Positions 8,148 through 17,917 of a stretch of 64,000 bases of DNA are shown in pieces. A program made the position numbers and the translations under genes. The notes beneath the pieces are model-generated. The model had not been told where the DNA came from and did not search any database. It saw nothing but the letters and a program-made list of their open reading frames with translations. The stretch is from Methylobacter sp. S3L5C (GTDB taxonomy: Bacteria; Pseudomonadota; Gammaproteobacteria; Methylococcales; Methylomonadaceae), in NCBI RefSeq assembly GCF_022788635.1, contig NZ_CP076024.1:2108001-2172000 (forward strand), given 5' to 3'. Position 1 is the first letter of the stretch; the number at the start of each line of letters is the position of its first letter.

Positions 8148-8408
8148 TTACCAGTTACTATTTTTATCTATCCATCTCAAGCTTAACCAGTACCAGGCAG
8201 CCATAGGCAGCATCATGGCAAACCAACTCCAGTCATCGATTAAAAACAATTTACTGACCCAGCCATCACCGTTAAAGTACATCGCCCAAGGTACACAGTA
8301 AAAACTGAATGCCAGACTGCTCCATAGCAGTATCAGTGCGCCTTTGCGTGTTTCAATACTGGAAAATGCCAAAAATACCCAAAGTGGGGTGGTATCAGTT
8401 TTTTTCAT
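8148..8408 (-). CDS. Small membrane protein of unknown function
   Basis: An 86-aa, Trp-rich protein with probable membrane segments around residues 23-43 (GALILLWSSLAFSFYCVPWA) and 60-78 (SWFAMMLPMAAWYWLSL). ATG 8408 is preceded by AGAGAAA at suitable spacing. It is not a shadow, as no other gene covers this interval on either strand. I do not recognise the family; the pattern fits small inner-membrane proteins of the two-helix type. It stands alone, convergent with the sulfotransferase fusion and divergent from ppk. Confidence 0.65.
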   Translation of the reverse strand: MKKTDTTPLWVFLAFSSIETRKGALILLWSSLAFSFYCVPWAMYFNGDGWVSKLFLIDDWSWFAMMLPMAAWYWLSLRWIDKNSNW

Positions 8409-8854
8409 GGGTAATTTCTCTTAAACTAGAATTTATGGAATAACTAAAAAATAAGCCGGTTAATAGATAGGGAAGTCTATATCTTATAAAAATTTCGTAT
8501 TAAGTGTTTTAAAAATGTAGTGCTCCGGTTAACAGGATGTTTTACGCATAATGCCACAAAAATTATGGCACTGCCGGTGTTTAATAGTTCGGCTAAAAAT
8601 AGACTATAACAGAACGGTTTATTATCGCTAAAATAGAAGCTCGGTCACTTAAGTTAATAATCTTGCTGATACTATAGACTAGCTATCGATAAATATAATT
8701 TTAACAGCATAGTTGTTCATTTCGTTGGCATTTACCCAGAGCTTTTGAGTTAATATAAGGTGATTGATGTTTCTGACATCCTCTTAGTCTAATTGGGGGC
8801 AAATTTAACCGTGCTTAAAATACTATTCAAATAACGGGGGACTAACTAACCACT
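8409..8854. other. Intergenic region upstream of ppk
   Basis: About 445 AT-rich bases with no supported ORF. A good ribosome binding site (GGGGG) lies just before ppk. No Pho-box-like direct repeat of CTGTCAT type and no convincing sigma70 hexamer pair was seen. A TGGCAC word at 8566 lacks the GC doublet expected for sigma54. Confidence 0.4.
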
Positions 8855-11023
8855 ATGAGCATTCAAACAAAACAAACATTAACCACTGAGTCTAAAGCCG
8901 AACATTTTGATCTTGGTGCATCCGAATGGTATCTGAATCGTGAATTAACCTGGCTGGAATTTAATAAACGGGTGCTATGGGAAGCTGAAGATGAGCGTAC
9001 TCCGTTATTGGAACGGGTTAAGTTTATTGCAATTGTCAGCTCCAATCTGGATGAGTTTTTTATGAAACGGATCGGTGGACTTAAGCAACAGGTTGGTGCT
9101 GGGATTATTGAGTTAAGTGTTGATGGACGTAGTCCGCAACAACAAATTACCGAATGTTATGCCGTTGTTCGTCAACTTGAAGCCAAAAAAGAAATGCTGT
9201 TAACGCAACTTATTGGCTTGCTTGAGCAGCAGGATATTCGGATTTTACCTTATCTGGAGTTATCCAAAGAGCAGCAGAAAATAATGCGTGAATACTATAT
9301 TCAAAATATTTTTCCATTGGTAACGCCACAAGCCATTGATCCGGCACATCCTTTCCCTTTTATCTCTAACCTGTCTTTAAATATACTGACTGGGGTTGGT
9401 AGCGCTGAGACGGATGAAATGACGCTGGTGCGTATTAAAATTCCTGTTGGCTCCAAGGTACCACGTTTTATCCAGGTAGGTGCCGAGCAACTTTATGTGG
9501 CTCTGGGAGATTTGATTGCAAATAATCTTGATTTGCTCTTTCCCGGTATGAAAATAGTTTTTTGCGATTTATTTCGGGTTACGCGTAATGCGATCACTGA
9601 AAAAGATGAAGAACAGGCCGATGACCTTTTGCAAATGATTGAATCTGAATTGCGTGAGCGTAAATTTGCTCCTGTTGTGCGTCTGGAAATTGCCGCAACC
9701 ATGGGGATATTGCAAAGTGGGCGCTTGGCGGCTGAGTTGGGACTTGATGAAGAAAAAGACGTTTTTGTCGTTAATCAACGGTTGGCAATGACTGATCTGT
9801 TTCAGATTGCCGGTATTATTCGGCCAGATCTACTTTATCCACCCCATCATCCCTGCGATCACCCAAAATTGACTGGGTTGCCGAATATTTTCCACGCGAT
9901 TCGTGAACAAGGTTCCATTTTATTGCAACATCCCTACGAATCGTTTGTTACTACTGTCGAGCGGTTTGTCAAAGAAGCCAGTCGCGATCCAAATGTGCAA
10001 GCAATTAAAATGACGCTATATAGAACTTCAGCCGGTACCAAGATAGTTCAATACCTGATTGATGCAGCGTTAAATGGTAAACAGGTAGCGGTTGTGGTCG
10101 AGTTGAAAGCACGTTTTGATGAATCAGCTAATATTAAATGGGCGCATCGTATGGAGAGTGCCGGCATTCATGTAACATACGGAGTGGTTGGATTAAAAAC
10201 CCACAGCAAGGTTATTTATGTCGTTAGGCAGGATTATAACGGCCTGCGTCTTTATGCCCATATTGGTACCGGAAATTATCATGCCGGAACGGCAAGGCTT
10301 TATACCGATTTGGGTATGTTGACTTGTGATAAAAAAATAGGTGAAGAATTAACGGAGTTATTCAATTACTTGACTACCGGTCTGGTGCCCAAGCGTAATT
10401 ATCAAAATTTACTGATAGCGCCCAATAAGTTAAAGTCAAAGCTGCTAGAGAAAATTGAGCGCGAAATCAGTAAACATTCGGTAAAATCACCCGGTTTAAT
10501 TCAGTTTAAAATGAATGCCCTGGAAGATATGGACATTACCAGGGCGCTATATCAAGCCGCTCAGGCCGGCGTAAAAATTGATCTGATTATTCGTGATACC
10601 TGCCGATTAAGGCCAGGTATTCCCGGGTTATCTGATAAGATTCGGGTCATTAGTATTGTTGGACGTTTTTTGGAGCATTCCCGTATCTTTTATTTTAAAA
10701 ATGGTGGCGAGGAAGAATACTTCATTGGCTCGGCTGACTGTATGAAGCGCAATCTGGAAAGTCGTGTAGAAGTGGTTACACCAGTGCAAAAACCGGAACT
10801 ACAGGCCGTTCTGCGGCAAATAATAACCATTCAACTGACCAATCAACGCAGTGTCTGGGAAATGCAGGCTGATGGTCAATATAGTCAATGTCAGTCTAAA
10901 GATAAGCAATTGGGCGTTCAGGAAATGTTGATTAAATTAGCTAATAGTCGTTTTGATGAAGCCCAAAAAATTAAAATTCATAAAAAAGCTAAAAGATATG
11001 GCATTAACAGAAATACTGACTGA
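8855..11023 (+). CDS. ppk1: Polyphosphate kinase 1
   Basis: PPK1 reversibly makes inorganic polyphosphate from ATP at the inner membrane. The 722-aa length is typical. The N-terminal domain (residues 23-130) includes YLNRELTWLEFNKRVL and SNLDEFFMKR; the catalytic core has the autophosphorylated histidine in GLKTHSKVIYV (His450) and the second conserved histidine in FLEHSRIFYF, both in phospholipase-D-like folds. GSADCMKRNLESRVEV near the C-terminus is also conserved. The start ATG is preceded by GGGGG. glgP follows 67 bases downstream in the same direction, linking two storage-polymer enzymes; no exopolyphosphatase gene is adjacent. Confidence 0.97.
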   Translation: MSIQTKQTLTTESKAEHFDLGASEWYLNRELTWLEFNKRVLWEAEDERTPLLERVKFIAIVSSNLDEFFMKRIGGLKQQVGAGIIELSVDGRSPQQQITECYAVVRQLEAKKEMLLTQLIGLLEQQDIRILPYLELSKEQQKIMREYYIQNIFPLVTPQAIDPAHPFPFISNLSLNILTGVGSAETDEMTLVRIKIPVGSKVPRFIQVGAEQLYVALGDLIANNLDLLFPGMKIVFCDLFRVTRNAITEKDEEQADDLLQMIESELRERKFAPVVRLEIAATMGILQSGRLAAELGLDEEKDVFVVNQRLAMTDLFQIAGIIRPDLLYPPHHPCDHPKLTGLPNIFHAIREQGSILLQHPYESFVTTVERFVKEASRDPNVQAIKMTLYRTSAGTKIVQYLIDAALNGKQVAVVVELKARFDESANIKWAHRMESAGIHVTYGVVGLKTHSKVIYVVRQDYNGLRLYAHIGTGNYHAGTARLYTDLGMLTCDKKIGEELTELFNYLTTGLVPKRNYQNLLIAPNKLKSKLLEKIEREISKHSVKSPGLIQFKMNALEDMDITRALYQAAQAGVKIDLIIRDTCRLRPGIPGLSDKIRVISIVGRFLEHSRIFYFKNGGEEEYFIGSADCMKRNLESRVEVVTPVQKPELQAVLRQIITIQLTNQRSVWEMQADGQYSQCQSKDKQLGVQEMLIKLANSRFDEAQKIKIHKKAKRYGINRNTD

Positions 11024-11090
11024 AATAATTGATAGTACTTAAAAAGTAACCCCTTCAGGTAATAAATTAACAATCGTTCAGGATTAGATT

Positions 11091-13601
11091 ATGTCCACTA
11101 AGAAATTTGCTATCAGTCAGACCATGTCATTAATCACAAAACTTTCCGAGCAGGATATGAGCAAACCTGATTTTATTGATGATTTTAAACAATATTATGG
11201 GCGTTTACTGGGTAGGGATGAAAATTGCCGATTGCCTTATTATGCCGGCGAAGCTTTATCATTGGCGATTCGTGACCGCTTGATGAAGCGCTGGAAGGCT
11301 ACCCATCAAATCTATAAAAACAGTGACTGTAGACGAGGTTATTATCTGTCCATGGAATTTTTGATGGGTCGCACGTTAAGCAATGCCATGCTTAATCTGG
11401 GCGTAACCGATACGGTTACTCAAGCCATGTATGATCTGGGTATTGAAATTGAAGAGTTAATTGGCAGTGAGCAAGATGCAGGTCTGGGTAATGGCGGTTT
11501 GGGGCGTCTTGCTGCTTGTTTTATAGACAGTTGTGCAACCTTACAATTGCCGGTTATCAGTTATGGTTTACGTTACGAATATGGCATGTTTACCCAGACC
11601 ATTGTTAATGGTGAGCAGGTTGAAAAACCTGATCATTGGTTGCGTCATGGTAACGTCTGGGAAATTGAGCGACTGGAGTATTCGCACTGCATCAAATTTG
11701 GCGGTCATACTGAAATTCAAACGGATGAAAGTGGCGAACAGCGGCATTGCTGGATAGCGACTTGCAATTTGCTGGCAGTGCCATTTGACACACCGATACC
11801 CGGCTATAAAAATGGCACCGTTAATACCTTGCGGTTGTGGAAGGCAGTAGCGACCGAAGAGTTTAACCTGGATGAGTTTAATGCGGGCGATTATGCGGAA
11901 GCGGTCGCCGCAAAAATTGCTGCTGAAAATATCACGATGGTGTTGTATCCCAATGATGCCAATGAAAATGGTAAAGAGCTGAGATTGCGGCAGCAATATT
12001 TTCTGGCTTCAGCCAGCTTGCAGGATGTCATTGCACACTGGACAGCCATACATGGTAATAATTTCAGTGATTTTGCCGAAAAAAGATGTTTCCAGTTAAA
12101 TGATACCCATCCGAGTATTGCCATTGCCGAATTGATGCGCCTGTTAATGGATATTCAAGGTTTAACATGGAGTGAGGCGTGGATTATCACGGAACATACC
12201 ATGGCCTATACCAACCACACTTTGTTGCCTGAGGCGCTTGAAAAATGGTCGGTTAGATTGATGCAACGGTTATTGCCAAGAGTGATGGAGATTATTTTTG
12301 AAATTAATACCCATTTTATGATTGAAGCCTCCATGCATTGGCCCGGCGACAGAGAGCGCTTACGGAGAATGTCACTCATAGAGGAAGGTGATGAGCAACA
12401 AGTAAGAATGGCACATCTTGCCATCGTGGGCAGTTTTTCAGTCAATGGTGTGGCAAGGTTACATACCCGATTACTGCAGGAAGGTTTATTCAGTGATTTT
12501 TATGCTTTATGGCCGCATAAATTTAATAATAAAACCAACGGCGTGACGCCACGACGCTGGTTGGCGGCCTGTAATCCGGAGTTGGCAAGTCTTATAACAG
12601 AAGTGATAGGTGGCGATTGGGTAACTGATTTATCGCAGTTAAAAAAGCTGGAACCTTTTGCTGATGACGCCCAATTTCGGGAGCGCTGGCGGGCAATTAA
12701 ACAGGCAGCAAAGCAACGATTGATTGATTATAAACAGCGTAAAAATGACACCGATCTAAATTTTAATGTTGATGCCATACTCGATGTACAGGTTAAGCGT
12801 ATTCATGAATACAAGCGTCAATTATTGACGGTATTGCATGTCATTCATCTTTATAACGGTATTAAAAAAGGTGATATTGATAGTCGGGTGCCAAGATTCG
12901 TATTAATCGGCGGTAAAGCGGCACCTGGTTATCGCATGGCAAAAAAAATTATTAAATTAATTAATAATGTTGCCCAGGTTATTAATAACGACCCCGTAAC
13001 AGACAAGAGATTATCGTTACTGTTTTTGAAGGATTATAGGGTTTCTGCTATGGAAAGAATATGTCCTGGCGTTGATTTGTCAGAGCAAATATCGACGGCA
13101 GGCAAGGAAGCGTCGGGCACCGGCAACATGAAACTGATGATGAACGGCGCTATCACTATTGGAACACTGGACGGAGCCAACATCGAGATTCGTGAAGAAG
13201 TAGGTGATGAAAACTTTTTTCTGTTCGGTTTGACTGAAGAACAAATTGAAGCAAAGCGGGGGCATTATAATCCGGTCGCTATTATCGAGCAGGATGAAGA
13301 CCTGCAGCAGGTTATGCAGCTACTGGAGTCTGGTTACTTTAACCAGTTTGAACCGGGACTCTTTGATGACCTGATTAACGCAATAAAAAGTGAGCATGAC
13401 CCCTGGATGACCATTGCTGATTTTCGCAGTTACATTGATGCTCAAAAATGTGTTGAAGAGGCCTATCGGGATAAAGATCGTTGGACCAAAATGAGTATTT
13501 TAAATTGTGCAAACAGTGGTAAATTCTCAAGCGATAGAACAATTGGCGAATACAACCGCGATATCTGGAAATTAACACCACAATCGGTAACGCCCGATTA
13601 A
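11091..13601 (+). CDS. glgP: Glycogen/starch/alpha-glucan phosphorylase
   Basis: This PLP-dependent GT35 enzyme phosphorolyses alpha-1,4-glucans to glucose 1-phosphate. The protein is 836 aa, slightly longer than E. coli GlgP or MalP. Recognisable blocks are YYLSMEFLMGR near residue 83, the glycine-rich GLGNGGLGRLAACF near 130, TNGVTPRRWL near 482 and the PLP-binding segment KEASGTGNMK, with the cofactor lysine at about residue 681, then IGTLDGANIE. AGGA precedes the start. It lies just downstream of ppk1 and ends at a bidirectional terminator shared with the convergent acyl-CoA synthetase gene. Glycogen synthesis genes are not in the window. Confidence 0.96.
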   Translation: MSTKKFAISQTMSLITKLSEQDMSKPDFIDDFKQYYGRLLGRDENCRLPYYAGEALSLAIRDRLMKRWKATHQIYKNSDCRRGYYLSMEFLMGRTLSNAMLNLGVTDTVTQAMYDLGIEIEELIGSEQDAGLGNGGLGRLAACFIDSCATLQLPVISYGLRYEYGMFTQTIVNGEQVEKPDHWLRHGNVWEIERLEYSHCIKFGGHTEIQTDESGEQRHCWIATCNLLAVPFDTPIPGYKNGTVNTLRLWKAVATEEFNLDEFNAGDYAEAVAAKIAAENITMVLYPNDANENGKELRLRQQYFLASASLQDVIAHWTAIHGNNFSDFAEKRCFQLNDTHPSIAIAELMRLLMDIQGLTWSEAWIITEHTMAYTNHTLLPEALEKWSVRLMQRLLPRVMEIIFEINTHFMIEASMHWPGDRERLRRMSLIEEGDEQQVRMAHLAIVGSFSVNGVARLHTRLLQEGLFSDFYALWPHKFNNKTNGVTPRRWLAACNPELASLITEVIGGDWVTDLSQLKKLEPFADDAQFRERWRAIKQAAKQRLIDYKQRKNDTDLNFNVDAILDVQVKRIHEYKRQLLTVLHVIHLYNGIKKGDIDSRVPRFVLIGGKAAPGYRMAKKIIKLINNVAQVINNDPVTDKRLSLLFLKDYRVSAMERICPGVDLSEQISTAGKEASGTGNMKLMMNGAITIGTLDGANIEIREEVGDENFFLFGLTEEQIEAKRGHYNPVAIIEQDEDLQQVMQLLESGYFNQFEPGLFDDLINAIKSEHDPWMTIADFRSYIDAQKCVEEAYRDKDRWTKMSILNCANSGKFSSDRTIGEYNRDIWKLTPQSVTPD

Positions 13602-13615
13602 TATCGATACCAATC

Positions 13616-13650
13616 CCTGCTACACCTTTAATATATATGGGTGTAGCAGG
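13616..13650. terminator. Bidirectional hairpin terminator
   Basis: CCTGCTACACC (13616-13626) pairs perfectly with GGTGTAGCAGG (13640-13650) around an AT-rich loop, midway between the convergent stop codons of glgP and the PatZ-like gene. Flanking sequence is A/T-rich on both sides. Confidence 0.7.
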
Positions 13651-13681
13651 TAATAAATAAGAGTGTAACAAGGGAGTATCG

Positions 13682-16363
13682 TTATTGCCTTAAGTCCTTA
13701 ACAACACGCACAACTTCACTATCATCAGGAATGGTTTCTATACTGAAGCCCAATTTTTTAACCAGCGATAACATGGGTGTATTAATTACCAAAACTTCAC
13801 CTTCAAAAAACAACATGCCTTTGGATTTGGCGGTTTGTATCAATGCCCGCATGATTCTGCTGCCTATACCTAAACACTGACAGTCATCAGCAACCACCAG
13901 CGCAAATTCTACAGAATTGCCGTCCGGATTCATCAGGTAGCGGCCAACACCCAGTTCGCTGGGGAGGTTTTCATCCTCTGTTACGGCAACAAAAGCCATT
14001 TCACGGTCATAATCGATTTGTGTGAAACGAACCATCATTTCCGGTGTTAATTCCTGTAACGCCTGCATAAACCGAAAATATTTAGTGCGCTCGGACAAGC
14101 GATTATGAAAATCTTTTTCCAAAACGGCGTCTTCAGGACGGATAGGACGGATCGTGATATTAGCGCCGTTAGCTAATTGAAAGCTCTGGGTTAATTGGTA
14201 AGGATAAGGGTGAATCGCCATGTGGGAATAAGGCGATAACTGATTGGACAATTGGGCTTTAATGCGTGCATCAACAGCCATTACGCCTTGTTCATCGACG
14301 ATCAAGGGATTAATATCCAACTCTAAAATTTCTGGTAGCTCACTAACCATAGTCGATATATTCAGGAGTACATCAATCAAGGCCTTTTTATTCGCGGGCG
14401 GTAATTGACGAAATGCCTCCAGATACATGGCTGCCTTGGTTTTAGCAATCATTTGCTCAACCATATAGGCATTAAGCGGCGGCAGGGCGACGGTATTATC
14501 CTTTAAGATTTCGACCATGGTGCCGCCCAGACCAAAGCTGATGGCAGGGCCAAACACGGGATCCCTGACTACACCGATCATCAGTTCCCGGCCATTGGGC
14601 CTTTTGAACATGGGTTCAACCGTCATGCCGACTTCAGTTATTTCAGGGTGATTACGCTTAATGGCGGCTTCCATTTCCAAATAGTCGCGGGAAATCTCCT
14701 GAACACTATTAATATTAAGCTTAACCCCGCCTATATCGGATTTATGGCTAAATTCAGCCATATTAACTTTTAAAACTACCGGAAAGCGTAAGGTTTCAGC
14801 GGCAATCATGGCATCTTTGACACTGGATACCTTGATAGTCTGGGTGACTGGAATATGGAAAGCGGCAAGTATGGCTTTAGATTCCTGAGCAGTTAAAACC
14901 TGACGGCCTTCTGCAAGTACGCGCTCAATAATTAAACGGGCACCTTGCACATCGGGCTTTGCCAGTTCATCGCCAGGAGACGGGATTTGTTTAAGTAAAA
15001 TCTGGTTTTGGGCATACTTGGCTAAAAATGAAAAGGCATCGACAGCCACTTCAGGTGTACTAAAGTGGGCTACCTTACTATTGGCAAAAAGATTCCTGCC
15101 TTCCTGAACTTTTGCGCCACCGGTCCAGGAAGCCAGCACCGGTTTTTTGCTGGTATTGGCGCCTTCAATGATGCTTAGCGCAACTTGGGTGGGGTTGGTC
15201 ATTGCCTGAGGCGTCAAAATAACCAGTACACCGTCGACATTTTTATCTTTAAGGCAAATATCCAACGCTTTCTGGTAGCGGTCAGAGGTGGCATCACCGA
15301 GAATATCAACAGGATTGGCATGCGACCAATGTACGGGTAAGGCCTCATTTAACGCGATAATGCTGGCAGGGCTCAGCTCCGCCATCACTATACCGACATC
15401 TTCAGCACGGTCGGTACTCATTACACCGGGGCCGCCGGCATTGGTAATAATCGCCAAATGATCTTTTTTGACGACATAATTGTTGGCTAAAACCCGGGCA
15501 GCAGAAAATAATTCGGTGATGCTATAAACTCTGACGACGCCAGCTCGTGCAATGGCGGCATCAAAGACACTGTCACCGCCAACCATGGCTCCGGTATGGG
15601 ACATGGCGGCTTTGCAACCCGCTTCATGACGACCTGATTTAATCAGGATAACCGGCTTTAAACGCGCGGCAGCTTTAAGGCCACTTAAAAAACGCCGTGC
15701 ATCGCGTATGCCTTCCACATACATCAAGATGCCGGTAGTTTTACTATCGGTTGCGAGATAATCCAGCACTTCACCAAAATCAATATCAGCGGCACCACCC
15801 ATTGAGACAACAGTTGAAAAACCGATATCTTGCACTTTAGCCCAGTCCAGGATTGCCGTGCAAACGGCACCTGATTGCGATAATAGTGCCAGACTGCCAT
15901 CTTTAACCGTACCATCACCGAATGTGGCATTAAGGCATCCGCTAGGGCGAATAACGCCCAGACAGTTCGGCCCGATAATACGGATACTGTAACGATGAGC
16001 AATATCCAATACTTCTTGTTGCAGTCGTTTTCCCTCTGATCCCAGTTCACCAAAGCCGGCAGTAATAATAATGATAGAGGTAACCCCATTTTCACCACAT
16101 TGTTGAACAATACCAGGGACACTTGGGGCAGGTGTGGCAATAACCACCAAATCCAAATCTTCAGGAACAGCATTTAAGTCAGGATAAGCTTTTAAGCCCA
16201 ATAATTCGTCACGTTTATTGTTGACAGGATAAAGACCGCCTTTAAAACCGGCTTCTTGCATATTAAGCAATAGCCGATAACCGACACTGTTTTCGCGTTC
16301 TGACGCACCAACAATGGCAACTGATTTAGGGGTGAAAAAACGGTTTAAGTAATGAGGACCCAT
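13682..16363 (-). CDS. PatZ-like acetyltransferase (ADP-forming acyl-CoA synthetase domains + GNAT domain)
   Basis: An 893-aa protein with the layout of PatZ/YfiQ and Pat: an N-terminal CoA-binding Rossmann domain (SVAIVGASERENSVGY near residue 14), succinyl-CoA-ligase-like domains (FLSQSGAV-type segment ALLSQSGAVCTAILDWA and SHTGAMVGGDSVFDAA), an ATP-grasp domain (VVLKVNMAEFSHKSDIGGV near 530) and a C-terminal GNAT acetyltransferase (about 740-893) with GIGSRIMRALIQTAK. In relatives the synthetase part is inactive and senses acetyl-CoA while the GNAT domain acetylates lysines, notably on acetyl-CoA synthetase. It retains a His in MSHTGAMVG, the phosphohistidine region of active NDP-forming ligases, so residual ligase activity cannot be excluded. 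It stands alone, convergent with glgP. Confidence 0.9.
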   Translation of the reverse strand: MGPHYLNRFFTPKSVAIVGASERENSVGYRLLLNMQEAGFKGGLYPVNNKRDELLGLKAYPDLNAVPEDLDLVVIATPAPSVPGIVQQCGENGVTSIIIITAGFGELGSEGKRLQQEVLDIAHRYSIRIIGPNCLGVIRPSGCLNATFGDGTVKDGSLALLSQSGAVCTAILDWAKVQDIGFSTVVSMGGAADIDFGEVLDYLATDSKTTGILMYVEGIRDARRFLSGLKAAARLKPVILIKSGRHEAGCKAAMSHTGAMVGGDSVFDAAIARAGVVRVYSITELFSAARVLANNYVVKKDHLAIITNAGGPGVMSTDRAEDVGIVMAELSPASIIALNEALPVHWSHANPVDILGDATSDRYQKALDICLKDKNVDGVLVILTPQAMTNPTQVALSIIEGANTSKKPVLASWTGGAKVQEGRNLFANSKVAHFSTPEVAVDAFSFLAKYAQNQILLKQIPSPGDELAKPDVQGARLIIERVLAEGRQVLTAQESKAILAAFHIPVTQTIKVSSVKDAMIAAETLRFPVVLKVNMAEFSHKSDIGGVKLNINSVQEISRDYLEMEAAIKRNHPEITEVGMTVEPMFKRPNGRELMIGVVRDPVFGPAISFGLGGTMVEILKDNTVALPPLNAYMVEQMIAKTKAAMYLEAFRQLPPANKKALIDVLLNISTMVSELPEILELDINPLIVDEQGVMAVDARIKAQLSNQLSPYSHMAIHPYPYQLTQSFQLANGANITIRPIRPEDAVLEKDFHNRLSERTKYFRFMQALQELTPEMMVRFTQIDYDREMAFVAVTEDENLPSELGVGRYLMNPDGNSVEFALVVADDCQCLGIGSRIMRALIQTAKSKGMLFFEGEVLVINTPMLSLVKKLGFSIETIPDDSEVVRVVKDLRQ

Positions 16364-16768
16364 TGATGCTCCGTAGCAAAAAAATAGCTTGATATAATTT
16401 ATAATTAAAAATATTCAATGGCTGATAAAGCGTTAAAGATTAGATAAAGCTCATTGATAGTAAAATATTTTGTTGGTATTTATGAGGCCATATAAACGTA
16501 TCACTTCAGCTTGTTTCTATCTGGCGATAGTCAAAAGTCAATTAACAAAAAAGAAGAAAAGTAATAGACTATTATTTTAGTATTTAAGCCTAAGTTATAT
16601 TCTGTGACATGCTGATTGTCAACCTACTATCAGCCCAAAAAGTTAAAACCTTAAATACTGTACGTAAATATGCTGGCTGCCAAGCCAAATAGTCGGGCGC
16701 ATAATTATTTTCTATGAAAATTTTTAGTTTTAAACAAGCTGCTCATTAACTGATGAAGGTAAAAAGCC
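16364..16768. other. Intergenic region between divergent genes
   Basis: About 405 AT-rich bases holding the divergent promoters of the PatZ-like gene and the MazG-like gene. No ORF, RNA fold or unambiguous promoter was recognised. GAAGG lies nine bases before the downstream start at 16769. Confidence 0.4.
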
Positions 16769-17287
16769 ATGAACAAAAACTTGCAGTTGGTTAGAGAACT
16801 TCACGATGCATTTTCATGCCGTCAGGCAGAACAGGGAGCCAATCAATCCTTATCCGAAATGGATATTATACTGCGTCAGGGCTTGCTTATGGAGGAAGGG
16901 AGTAAGTTATTAAAAGCCTTTAAAGTCGGGGATATGGTCGCTATTTTAGCCGCGATGATTAATTTGTCTTATTGTGCCTTGGAAGCTATTGCCATTGCCG
17001 GAGCGGATGTTTTGGACAGGTCGGTAGCGTGGCAACATGATGGTCATGTCATCTCTTTAATGCGTCTTTTTTCTGACAAGATTAATCGTTGTACCTCGGG
17101 CAGTCCTGAAGATTATTCAGCGGTTTATTGTTTATGTGCTTATTTATCGAGAAGTTTTATTAATGCAGATTTTGATAAAGCGTTTCAAATGATTCATGAT
17201 GGTAAAATGTCGCAAGCGGATTATGAACAACCCGAGGGAATGCCAAAACACAAAGTAGCTGATTTGAGTGATTGTCTTTACGAATAA
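16769..17287 (+). CDS. MazG-like / phosphoribosyl-ATP pyrophosphohydrolase-like protein
   Basis: A 172-aa all-alpha protein. The opening (LQLVRELHDAF), an acidic helix (LMEEGSKLLKAFKVGDMVAI) and a following hydrophobic helix (NLSYCALEAIAIAGAD) follow the helix order of the all-alpha NTP-pyrophosphatase fold shared by MazG and HisE, where EExxE and ExxD residues bind magnesium. Here the first set is reduced (MEEGSKLLKA) and the usual DxxxD is replaced by MINLSY, so catalytic activity is doubtful. No close gene partner: the pterin dehydratase starts 58 bases downstream. Family assignment is by pattern and moderate in strength. Confidence 0.55.
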   Translation: MNKNLQLVRELHDAFSCRQAEQGANQSLSEMDIILRQGLLMEEGSKLLKAFKVGDMVAILAAMINLSYCALEAIAIAGADVLDRSVAWQHDGHVISLMRLFSDKINRCTSGSPEDYSAVYCLCAYLSRSFINADFDKAFQMIHDGKMSQADYEQPEGMPKHKVADLSDCLYE

Positions 17288-17345
17288 CACGATAATTAAT
17301 TGCTTATACTTCTACATGGTTTTTTAACATAAAAGGTGGGTTAAT

Positions 17346-17729
17346 ATGGGCTGGAGAGATAAAACACAAGATGAAACCTATTCTGATGAAGAGGTTGAAA
17401 GTCGGTTGAAGGAATACATACCACACTGGTATCTGGAGAACGGCTGGATTCGCCGTAAATATAGAACCAGCGGGTGGAAAGGGACGTTAATGGTGGTTAA
17501 TACGGTGGGGCATTTGGCGGAGGCGGCGTTTCATCATCCTGATCTTACGGTATCTTATGCTTTTGTGATTGTTAAATTAATGAATCATGCCGCAAAAGGC
17601 ATTACCAATAAGGATTTTGAATTGGCTCAGAAAATCGAAGAGGTCATTATGTGGCAACCGGGTAAATACGGTGGCGCATTAGAAGGTACACCCGATGATC
17701 CACGGTTTAAATATCTTAAATATGATTAA
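17346..17729 (+). CDS. phhB: Pterin-4a-carbinolamine dehydratase
   Basis: The 127-aa protein matches the PCD/DCoH family, which dehydrates 4a-hydroxytetrahydrobiopterin and so recycles the cofactor of aromatic amino-acid hydroxylases. The signature is EAAFHHPDLTVSYAFVIVKL, with the paired His and the HPD segment of the active site, followed by GITNKDFELAQKIE, which is typical of the C-terminal helix. The gene starts at ATG 17346 with AAAGGTGG upstream. No phenylalanine hydroxylase gene is nearby, as is also true for many bacterial copies. It is followed by a repeat-rich intergenic region with an IS element. Confidence 0.88.
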   Translation: MGWRDKTQDETYSDEEVESRLKEYIPHWYLENGWIRRKYRTSGWKGTLMVVNTVGHLAEAAFHHPDLTVSYAFVIVKLMNHAAKGITNKDFELAQKIEEVIMWQPGKYGGALEGTPDDPRFKYLKYD

Positions 17730-17746
17730 GACTCCGATTAAATCAT

Positions 17747-17775
17747 TGTCCACGAAAAGCACGAAAGACACGAAA
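17747..17775. repeat. Intergenic repeat, left copy (CACGAAAGACACGAAA type)
   Basis: TGTCCACGAAA, AGCACGAAA and GACACGAAA stand in succession. The same words recur in reverse orientation at 18756-18793, on the other side of the IS element, so before insertion the two copies could have formed one long hairpin between the convergent phhB and rlpA genes. Confidence 0.7.
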
Positions 17776-17917
17776 TAAATGCCGGGTTTTAATTTAACCC
17801 AATTCCTCGATTTCGTTTTATTGCATCTTGCATCGAAGCTATTTGTTCGAGTTTGGCAGCCAATCAAAACGCTTTTACCGATATGAACTGGTGCCCAAGT
17901 TCCAACTTGGGTACTAG

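Noticed and set aside
8566-8582. TGGCAC word as a sigma54 promoter for ppk
   Set aside because: The expected GC doublet ten bases after GG is GT, and the TTGC element is missing.
13682-16363. Plain ADP-forming acetate-CoA ligase
   Set aside because: The C-terminal GNAT domain and overall order fit PatZ/Pat proteins better, so the simpler enzyme name was not used.
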